This document shows positions 36,598 to 43,382 of a stretch of DNA of 64,000 nucleotides, piece after piece; the stretch's first letter is position 1; every line of letters begins with the position of its first letter. Under the pieces are notes generated by a model. The model saw only the letters and a program-made list of their open reading frames with translations. It had not been told where the DNA came from and did not search any database. Both the position numbers and the translations under genes were made by a program. The DNA is taken from assembly GCA_947624745.1 (NCBI GenBank), contig CANQLR010000005.1, positions 1-64,000 on the forward strand, in the 5' to 3' direction. The stretch comes from an uncultured Clostridia bacterium. Lineage in GTDB: Bacteria > Bacillota > Clostridia > Oscillospirales > Ruminococcaceae.

Positions 36598-36670
36598 AAA
36601 GATCCCCCCTTTCGGGAGGCGAAAATACGCGACAAAAGCTCTCAGAGCGCGAGCGGTCGGTCATTTTTGA

Positions 36671-36789
36671 CCGCGAAGCAGCGATGAGCAAGCTTTTGCG
36701 CTTATTTTGCCGCCCACGGCGGGCCCTCTATATGATAATGAAAATCAATGCTCGCATGTCAATATTTGTTGGAAGATGGGGCTTGACAA
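36671..36789. repeat. 119-bp repeat module, copy 2
   Basis: Matches 3832-3949 with about six differences and one single-base length change. It contains CCGCGAAGCAGCGATGAGC, a GCCGCC/GGCGGG hairpin, a worn minus-strand toxin promoter and the CAATATTTGTTGGAAGATGG seam leading into the next plus-strand promoter. Confidence 0.7.
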
Positions 36790-36817
36790 TCCGGAAAATG
36801 TGTGGTAATATTTAATC

Positions 36818-36878
36818 GCCAAAGTTGATGTGCTAAGAAATAACCGCCTACAGCTGCAAGCGGGGCGGATATTTCTTT
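36818..36878 (+). ncRNA. Degenerate orphan antisense RNA G
   Basis: Promoter TTGACA (36783-36788), 17-nt spacer, TAATAT (36806-36811). The GCAGAGAGCCG hairpin is missing. The terminator remains (36835-36878: AAGAAATAACCGCC / GGCGGATATTTCTT, one mismatch). No peptide gene lies opposite. Probably a remnant. Confidence 0.4.
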
Positions 36879-37012
36879 AGTGCTGGTCAGGCAGAAGTCT
36901 TGCTGGATTCGGCGATCGCCCTGACAGGCGCGGTCGATACTTTCAGCGCCATTAGCAGGAAATAAAGAAGCGAACAGGCGGAAGGCCGGGACAAAACGAA
37001 GGAGAAAAACGA

Positions 37013-37654
37013 ATGAAAACGTTAAGAAATGTCTGCATAGGTATTCTGGTCGTGCTGCTCATATTGATGTACGGCGGAAGCGCACTGACGCGAATGGCGT
37101 TCAGCAAGCCTGTCGACGTTTATAATGACCCTTTGGACGACGCAGGACGTTTGAAAAGAGGGTTTGCTATTGAAACAGATCTCCCGCTTCTTGGAGAGTG
37201 CTTTGGCACGGCGACATCGACTCAGACAAACGGATACGATAATTCGACTTTAGTCGGCGACGCGACCTACTATTTCATTATGCCCGTGCCCGTAGGCGAA
37301 GAAACCTATTATGTGGCGCTTGAGACAAGCCAAAAGCAGGACAGCTTTGACATGCTCAGAAAGCTCAGCCAAAGTAACAGGAGCGGGGCGGAGCCGGTAC
37401 ATATTACAGGCGGATTGACAACGTTAGACGATGAACTGTATCAATACATGAAAATATGGTTCAAGGATTCGGAACTGTTTGAAAACGAGGCGGATATTGA
37501 AAAATATGTATTGCCGCTCAGCTTCAGCGAAGAAAATTATTTAAGCCTGAAAATAATATTCTTTGTGCAGCTTGCGATCGCCGTTGCTCTTCTGACCGCG
37601 ATAATCGTTATTTCCCGCAAGGAGAAAAAAGCTGCGGAGAGCGGCGCGTCTTAA
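37013..37654 (+). CDS. Two-helix membrane protein, function unknown
   Basis: 213 residues: an N-terminal membrane segment (about 7-27), an outer or loop region of about 150 residues with a beta-like pattern (ATYYFIMPVPVGEETYYVALET), a second membrane segment (about 180-202), and a short basic tail (RKEKKAAE). The N-terminus resembles an uncleaved signal anchor. GAAGGAGAAAAACGA gives a good ribosome site. It is a single gene followed by a terminator. I do not recognise the family. Confidence 0.75.
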   Translation: MKTLRNVCIGILVVLLILMYGGSALTRMAFSKPVDVYNDPLDDAGRLKRGFAIETDLPLLGECFGTATSTQTNGYDNSTLVGDATYYFIMPVPVGEETYYVALETSQKQDSFDMLRKLSQSNRSGAEPVHITGGLTTLDDELYQYMKIWFKDSELFENEADIEKYVLPLSFSEENYLSLKIIFFVQLAIAVALLTAIIVISRKEKKAAESGAS

Positions 37655-37689
37655 CGGCAAAAGCGAGTGCAAAATCAGTATGAAACTAT

Positions 37690-37732
37690 GCAGATATCGG
37701 AGCGAGCACATTCCGGTATCTGCATTTATTTT
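37690..37732 (+). terminator. Terminator after the two-helix membrane protein gene
   Basis: GCAGATA-CGG and CCG-TATCTGC form the stem, followed by ATTTATTTT. A second hairpin with GATCCCGC / GCGGGAC arms lies at about 37749-37779, at the 3' end of the convergent activase gene. Confidence 0.75.
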
Positions 37733-37779
37733 GCCTCTATATAAAGTTGATCCCGCCCATTTTTATGAGCGGGACTGTT

Positions 37780-40700
37780 TTATACGGTTACCTTTTCCTC
37801 CTGATTTTCGGGCTCCTTCATGGCCTTTCGCGCGGAGCTGAGCATTAGCTTTATCCTATTAAGCTGGTTTACCTCCGAGGCGCCGGGGTCATAGTCGACT
37901 GCGGCGATGTTCGCCTGAGGGTAAACTTTTTTAAGGTGCTTGATCATTCCCTTGCCGACGACGTGGTTCGGAAGGCACGCAAACGGCTGTATGCAGACGA
38001 TATTCGGCACGCCGCTCTCCAAAAGCTCCGCCATTTCGCCGGTCAGGAACCACCCCTCGCCGTACTGATTCCCAAGGCTCAAAAACTGCTTGGCGAGGTC
38101 TGCGACTTCCTTTATCGGCATCGGCGGCTCGAAGCGCTTGCTGCGCTCCAACGCCCTGACGGCAGGCTTTCTCACCCACGCGATGGCCGCAACGCTCACC
38201 CTCGACATTATCGCCGACTTGAGCGGCGCGCCCAAAAACTCGTGCTTGTACTCGTTGTTGTAGACCGAGTAGTTCAGAAAGTCCATGAGATCCGGCACTA
38301 CCGCCTCGGCGCCCTCCGCCTCCAAAAGCTCGACAAGGTGATTGTTCGCGAGCGGCATATACTTGACGAGAATCTCCCCGACGACCCCGACGCGGGGCTT
38401 TTTCAGCCCCTCGACAAGCGGCAGCTCGTCAAAGTCTTTAACTATTCCCTCGCAGATCTTTTTATAGCTCATTTTGTTCTTGCCGACGAGCTGGTCGGTG
38501 CAAATTTTCAGCCATTTTTCGTGGAGCCTGTCTGCCGAGCCCTTCACCTTTTCATACGGCCTTGTGCGGTAGAGACAGCGCATGAACAGGTCGCCGTAGA
38601 CTACGCCCTTTCCGGCGGCGACAAGAAGCGGCAGAGTCATCTTGAAGCCCTCCGACTTCTCCATGCCGTTTGCGTTCAGGGAGATCACCGGGATCTTCGA
38701 CAGCCCCGCCTTGTCGAGCGCACGGCGAATGAAGCCGACGTAGTTCGAGGCGCGGCAGCACCCGCCCGTCTGTGTCATGATTATGGCGAGCTTGTCGGTG
38801 TCGTATTTGCCCGAAAGCACCGCTTCCATGACCTGCCCGACGGCGGTGATCGAGGGGAAGCAGGCGTCGTTGTTTACATAACGAAGCCCGGTGTCTATGG
38901 CGTTTCGGTTGTCGTTCGTCAGCACCTCGATGTTGAAGCCGTAGTGCTTAAAGACCGGCTCCAAGACCTCGAAGTGTATCGGCGACATCTGCGGGGCCAA
39001 GATGGTATAGCCCTCGTCGTGCATTTTTTTGGTAAATCTTGTGCTCGTATATGTTATCGGCCTCGGCTCGGCAGTGATGTGCCTTTCGCGGCGCTGATTC
39101 ATCGCGGCGATGAGGCTTCTTATCCTTATCCTGACCGCGCCGAGGTTGTTGACCTCGTCGATCTTTAAGACTGTGTAGAGCTTGTTCGAGCCCTCCAAAA
39201 TCTCCGAGACCTGATCGGTAGTCACCGCGTCGAGCCCACAGCCGAAGGAGTTGAGCTGAATAAGCTCCATATCGTCGCGGGTTCTGACAAACTCCGCCGC
39301 GGAATAGAGCCGCGAGTGATAGACCCACTGATCCACCACCCTCACCGGCCTTTCGGGGTCAAAATCTATCGGCAGGCTGTCCTCCGAGAAAACGTCGAGG
39401 CCGTAGGAGGCGATAAGCTCGGGGATCCCGTGGTTTATCTCCGGGTCGATGTGATAGGGTCTTCCCGCCAAAACGATTCCCCTGCCGCCCCGCTTTTCCA
39501 TGGCCTCAAGAACGCGCTTGCCCTCGGCTCTGATGTCGGCCTTGGCCTTAAGCTGCTCCTCCCAAGCCTTATGTACGGCGGCGCGGACCTCCTCCTCGGG
39601 GACGCCGAACTGCTTCACGAACATTCTCACAAGGCGGTCGGCGGCGGTTTTTTCGTCGGTCAGCGCTATGAACGGCCGAACGTATCTTATCCTGCCGTCG
39701 GCTATCTCCTCGATGTTGTTTTTGAGGTTCTCGGGATATGCCGCGACGATCGGGCAGTTGTAGTGGTTCTGCGCCCGGCGCGTCTCCTGATGCTCATAGA
39801 ACACGCAGGGGTGGAAGATCGTCTTTATGCCCTGATTTATAAGCCACTGGACGTGCCCGTGGGAGAGCTTTGCGGGGTAACACTCCGACTCGGACGGGAT
39901 AGACTCCATTCCGAGCTCGTACAGCTTTCTGTCCGAAAACGGCGACAGCACCGCTCTGAAGCCGAGCTCCTTAAAATAGGTCGCCCAGAACGGGTAGTTT
40001 TCATACATATTTAAAACTCTCGGCAGGCCGATGACTCCCCTCGGGGCGTTTTCCTCCGAAAGCGGCTCATAGCCGAAGATCCTCTTTCGCTTAAATTCGA
40101 TGAGGTTTTCGCCCTTGGGGCCGGTGTGGTCTCCCCCGAGGCCGCGCTCGCAGCGGTTGCCGGTGATGTGCTTTCTTCCGCCCGGGAAGTGCGACACCGT
40201 GAGCATACAGTTATTGGTGCATTTTCCGCAGCGCGCGGTCGTGGTCTTTGAGGTCAGGGATATTATCTCGTCTATCGGGAGCATTCCGCTTTCCTGACCG
40301 CTGTACCGCTCTTTTGCGATCAAAGCCGCGCCGAACGCGCCCATTATCCCCGAAATGTCGGGGCAGGTGACGTTTACCCCGGCGATGCGCTCGAAAGCCC
40401 TCAGTACCGCTTTGTTATAGAAGGTTCCTCCCTGAACGACGATGTGCTCGCCGAGCTCCTTCGGGTCGGCAAGCTTGATGACCTTATAAAGCGCGTTTTT
40501 GATGACCGAGTAGGCCAGCCCCGCCGATATATCCTCGACCGGGGCGCCCTCCTTCTGAGCCTGCTTGACGTTGGAGTTCATGAACACCGTGCAGCGGGTG
40601 CCGAGATCGACCGGGTTTTCGGCAAAGAGCGCCTTTTCGGCAAACTCCTCGGCGGTGTAGCCGAGAGAATTGGCAAAGTTTTCAATAAAGCTCCCGCAGC

Positions 40701-42036
40701 CGGACGAGCAGGCCTCGTTTAAAAGCACGTTGTCGACCGATCCGTTTTTCAGCTTTATGCACTTCATGTCCTGGCCGCCGATGTCCAGTACGCAGTCGAC
40801 CTGGGGGTCGAAAAACGCGGCGGCGGCGGTGTGAGCGACCGTCTCGACCTCGGACTCGTCGAGCATGAAGGCCGCCTTCAGAAGCGCCTCACCGTAGCCG
40901 GTCGAGCAGGAGCGGGCGATCTTAGCCCCCTCGGGAAGCGCCTTTTTGAGCTCGGCCATGGCGTTCTGCGCGGCAGAGACCGGGTTGCCCTTGTTGTTGG
41001 TGTAGTAGGAAAACAGCAGCTTTCCGTCGCTCGAAATGACCGCCATTTTGGTCGTGGTCGAGCCGGCGTCGATGCCCAAAAAACACTCGCCGGAGTAGTC
41101 TTCGATACTCCCCTTTTCGACGACGGCGGCGCCGTGGCGTGCCAAAAACGCGTTATATTCCGCCTTGCTCTTAAAGAGCGGGTCGAGGCGCTTGATCTCG
41201 TAGCTCATCCTGACGCCGTGCTCCAGCCTGTCCCGAAGAGAGGAAAGAGAGACCTTTTCCCCGCTTTCGGCCTCGAGCGCTGCGCCCATAGCGGCAAAGA
41301 GGTGGCTGTTTTCGGGGTCGACGACGTTCTCGGGGGTGAGGTTCAGAGTTCTTATGAACGCCTTTTTCAGCTCGGTGAGAAAATGCAGCGGCCCGCCCAA
41401 AAACGCAACACAGCCGCGGATAGGCTTACCGCAGGCAAGCCCCGAGATGGTCTGGTTCACCACCGCTTGGAAGATGGAGGCGGCAAGGTCGGCTTTGGTC
41501 GCGCCCTCGTTGATGAGCGGCTGGATATCCGTCTTCGCGAAAACGCCGCAGCGCGCCGCGATGGGGTAAATTTCCTTATAGTTTTTCGCCTCGTTGTTGA
41601 GGCCCTCGGCGTCGGTCTGCAAAAGCGCCGCCATCTGGTCGATAAACGAGCCTGTGCCGCCAGCGCAAACGCCGTTCATACGCTCGTCGAGCCCGCCGCG
41701 GAAGTAGATTATCTTCGCGTCCTCGCCGCCGAGCTCGATCGCGACGTCGGTCTGCGGGGCGCTCATCTCGAGAGCGGACGCCACAGCCGAGACCTCCTGA
41801 ACAAACTCTATCCCGAGCGCCTTGCCGAGATTTATAGAGCCCGAGCCGGTTATCCCGACGCTGAAGCTTATCTCCCCGAGCTTTTCGCCGGCGTTTTTTA
41901 GGAGCTCGGTCAGAGTCTCCTGAATGTGCGCGCAGTGGCGCATATACTCGCCGAAGACGAGCTCGTTCTTTTCATTGAGAATGACCAGCTTGACCGTGGT
42001 CGAGCCGACGTCAATTCCCGCCTTGTAAAAGTTCAT
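37780..42036 (-). CDS. Giant 2-hydroxyacyl-CoA dehydratase activase-related protein (1418 aa)
   Basis: Two BadF/BadG/HgdC-type ASKHA ATPase domains lie in tandem: residues about 3-255 (GIDVGSTTVKLVILNE, VCAGGTGSFIDQMAALL, ARCGVFAKTDIQ) and about 315-580 (GIDAGSTTTKMAV, EACSSGCGSFIENFANSLG). The Cys residues in these loops bind the [4Fe-4S] cluster between subunits. A DUF2229-type region follows (about 660-900), then an HgdB-like C-terminal part (about 980-1400). This long fused form is common in anaerobic Clostridia; the small family members activate dehydratases by ATP-driven electron transfer. The physiological substrate is not known. Start ATG 42036 follows AAGAAGGG. It lies 15 nt after the CmpB-like gene. 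Confidence 0.9.
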   Translation of the reverse strand: MNFYKAGIDVGSTTVKLVILNEKNELVFGEYMRHCAHIQETLTELLKNAGEKLGEISFSVGITGSGSINLGKALGIEFVQEVSAVASALEMSAPQTDVAIELGGEDAKIIYFRGGLDERMNGVCAGGTGSFIDQMAALLQTDAEGLNNEAKNYKEIYPIAARCGVFAKTDIQPLINEGATKADLAASIFQAVVNQTISGLACGKPIRGCVAFLGGPLHFLTELKKAFIRTLNLTPENVVDPENSHLFAAMGAALEAESGEKVSLSSLRDRLEHGVRMSYEIKRLDPLFKSKAEYNAFLARHGAAVVEKGSIEDYSGECFLGIDAGSTTTKMAVISSDGKLLFSYYTNNKGNPVSAAQNAMAELKKALPEGAKIARSCSTGYGEALLKAAFMLDESEVETVAHTAAAAFFDPQVDCVLDIGGQDMKCIKLKNGSVDNVLLNEACSSGCGSFIENFANSLGYTAEEFAEKALFAENPVDLGTRCTVFMNSNVKQAQKEGAPVEDISAGLAYSVIKNALYKVIKLADPKELGEHIVVQGGTFYNKAVLRAFERIAGVNVTCPDISGIMGAFGAALIAKERYSGQESGMLPIDEIISLTSKTTTARCGKCTNNCMLTVSHFPGGRKHITGNRCERGLGGDHTGPKGENLIEFKRKRIFGYEPLSEENAPRGVIGLPRVLNMYENYPFWATYFKELGFRAVLSPFSDRKLYELGMESIPSESECYPAKLSHGHVQWLINQGIKTIFHPCVFYEHQETRRAQNHYNCPIVAAYPENLKNNIEEIADGRIRYVRPFIALTDEKTAADRLVRMFVKQFGVPEEEVRAAVHKAWEEQLKAKADIRAEGKRVLEAMEKRGGRGIVLAGRPYHIDPEINHGIPELIASYGLDVFSEDSLPIDFDPERPVRVVDQWVYHSRLYSAAEFVRTRDDMELIQLNSFGCGLDAVTTDQVSEILEGSNKLYTVLKIDEVNNLGAVRIRIRSLIAAMNQRRERHITAEPRPITYTSTRFTKKMHDEGYTILAPQMSPIHFEVLEPVFKHYGFNIEVLTNDNRNAIDTGLRYVNNDACFPSITAVGQVMEAVLSGKYDTDKLAIIMTQTGGCCRASNYVGFIRRALDKAGLSKIPVISLNANGMEKSEGFKMTLPLLVAAGKGVVYGDLFMRCLYRTRPYEKVKGSADRLHEKWLKICTDQLVGKNKMSYKKICEGIVKDFDELPLVEGLKKPRVGVVGEILVKYMPLANNHLVELLEAEGAEAVVPDLMDFLNYSVYNNEYKHEFLGAPLKSAIMSRVSVAAIAWVRKPAVRALERSKRFEPPMPIKEVADLAKQFLSLGNQYGEGWFLTGEMAELLESGVPNIVCIQPFACLPNHVVGKGMIKHLKKVYPQANIAAVDYDPGASEVNQLNRIKLMLSSARKAMKEPENQEEKVTV

Positions 42037-42051
42037 AAACAACCCTTCTTT

Positions 42052-42792
42052 TTATTTCGGAGCGCTTTTTCCGCGCTTTTCGAGCATATCCTTAAGCTCC
42101 TCGATATGCTCCCTTAAGCTTCTCTCGCTCTTCAGCGCCATAAAGAAGTGCGGCTTTAAATTCGCGCCGTCGCGGAAGCTTCTGATATGCGCCTTGAGCT
42201 GCTCGTATTTTACTATGACGTCGTTCTCCTCGGCGTATTTTTTTACCTTTGCTGCAAGGTGGGACGAATACGCCACGTCGATGATGAAAACGCCGAAGAA
42301 CAGGCCGATGAAGAAGCTGAACGCGAGGTTCTGCGAAAGCCACCAAAGAGCGTTCAGTATCCTCGGGTGGATCAAAAAGTAGTAGGCCGCGCCCATCAGC
42401 GCCCATATCATGGAAAACTTCGGGCAGATTATCCCGCCGATGTTCCCCCACTCGTTCCGATAGTCCCACAGCCTCATGTTGAAGTATTTCAGGCTCACAT
42501 ATCCCGCGATGAATTCTATCACAGTCATCATCACCGCCATGAACGCGAAGAGTATCAGCTTTCGCGGCAGGGGCGATATGAACATTATTTTTTCCTCAAA
42601 AAGCGCGGCAAGAAAGAGTATACAGAGCCCCGAGCCGTAGAGCGGAAGGTAGGGCCCCACGCAGAAGCCGGGGTTTATCCACTTTCTTTCGGGGTTCGCG
42701 GCCGAGAAGAACCGCCGGTAAATCAGCTCTAATACCCACCCGAAGACCGAGCCTATGAAGAATAAAAACGCAAGCGCTAAAAGTACTGTCAT
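42052..42792 (-). CDS. CmpB-like multi-pass membrane protein (putative ABC transporter permease)
   Basis: 246 residues from ATG 42792, which follows AAGGAATCGGAC. About six membrane segments. The N-terminal third has the pattern FFIGSVFGWVLELIYRRFF ... WINPGFCVGPYLPLYGSG typical of the ABC_trans_CmpB family (PF06541), whose transport role is not proven. The C-terminal 60 residues are charged and probably cytoplasmic coiled coil (ERSLREHIEELKDMLEKR). It heads a two-gene unit with the activase. Confidence 0.82.
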   Translation of the reverse strand: MTVLLALAFLFFIGSVFGWVLELIYRRFFSAANPERKWINPGFCVGPYLPLYGSGLCILFLAALFEEKIMFISPLPRKLILFAFMAVMMTVIEFIAGYVSLKYFNMRLWDYRNEWGNIGGIICPKFSMIWALMGAAYYFLIHPRILNALWWLSQNLAFSFFIGLFFGVFIIDVAYSSHLAAKVKKYAEENDVIVKYEQLKAHIRSFRDGANLKPHFFMALKSERSLREHIEELKDMLEKRGKSAPK

Positions 42793-42824
42793 GTCCGATT
42801 CCTTCTTTTGTCGATATATAATAT

Positions 42825-42853
42825 ATTCTATCACTTTTTATGCTGTTTGTCAA
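42825..42853 (-). promoter_or_regulatory. Sigma-A promoter of the cmpB-like/activase unit
   Basis: Minus strand: TTGACA (42853-42848), 17-nt spacer, TAGAAT (42830-42825). Confidence 0.7.
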
Positions 42854-42908
42854 ATGACAATTTGATGAAAGATGAGCTCCCGATTTCTTAAAAAATTTCA
42901 CCCGCCTA

Positions 42909-42937
42909 TTGCAATCCGAAGAAAAATATGATACAAT
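42909..42937 (+). promoter_or_regulatory. Sigma-A promoter of the dtxR-like gene
   Basis: TTGCAA (42909-42914), 17-nt spacer, TACAAT (42932-42937). ATATCAA occurs twice just downstream (about 42942 and 42960) and could be a regulator site. Confidence 0.6.
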
Positions 42938-42983
42938 TAGTATATCAAATTATGTCCGCATATCAAAAAGGAGGGTGAAAGCC

Positions 42984-43346
42984 GTGCAGGAATCGGGAGA
43001 GATGTATCTTGAGACCATTCTGATACTTTCGCAAAAGGGCGGAGTTCGCTCTATAGACGTATGCGAGGAGATGGGCTATTCAAAGCCGAGCGTTTCGCGG
43101 GCGGTGGGCATACTTAAAAGCGGCGGATATATTTCGGTCGACCGGGACGGATATATAACCCTCACCGACGAGGGGAGATACGTCGCCGAAAGGACATACG
43201 AACGGCACAAGGTTTTGACGTCGTTCTTTGAAAAGATCGGGGTCAGCCCGAAAAACGCCTCGGAGGACGCCTGCAAGATAGAGCACGACATCTCGGACGA
43301 GAGCTTTAACGCCCTGAAAAAATATATTGCCGAAAAGCTGCAATAA
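42984..43346 (+). CDS. Short DtxR/MntR-family metal-dependent regulator
   Basis: 120 residues from GTG 42984, which follows AAAGGAGGGTGAAAG; the frame above overlaps the promoter. Winged helix (about 8-65: IDVCEEMGYSKPSVSRAVGILKSGGYI) and the metal-binding dimerisation helix region with ERHKVL and EDACKIEHDIS, whose Glu, Cys and His are typical metal ligands. It lacks the C-terminal SH3 domain, so it is of the MntR length. It probably represses or activates in response to Mn or Fe. It lies 36 nt upstream of the HD-GYP sensor gene in the same direction, with no transporter gene near. Confidence 0.85.
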   Translation: MQESGEMYLETILILSQKGGVRSIDVCEEMGYSKPSVSRAVGILKSGGYISVDRDGYITLTDEGRYVAERTYERHKVLTSFFEKIGVSPKNASEDACKIEHDISDESFNALKKYIAEKLQ

Positions 43347-43382
43347 TTCCATATATATATGACATAAGAAAGAGGATGAACC

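Larger units (their letters stand above)
36126..36880. repeat. Array 2 of tandem type I toxin-antitoxin-like units
   Basis: Three plus-strand promoters of the array-1 family (-35 at 36126, 36412, 36783) and two minus-strand peptide genes. The E-to-F period is 286 bp, matching B-to-C (284 bp) in array 1. Unit F has lost the standard toxin promoter and 5' hairpin and is joined instead to the 119-bp repeat module also present in array 1. Unit G is a worn antisense RNA without a peptide gene. The array fills the gap between the leu-ilv terminator and the gene at 37013. Confidence 0.7.

Noticed and set aside
36879..36965. Open fragment of 28 codons ending AISRK before TAA
   Set aside because: It reads like coding sequence but has no start or ribosome site and follows directly on the terminator of unit G; at most a gene remnant.
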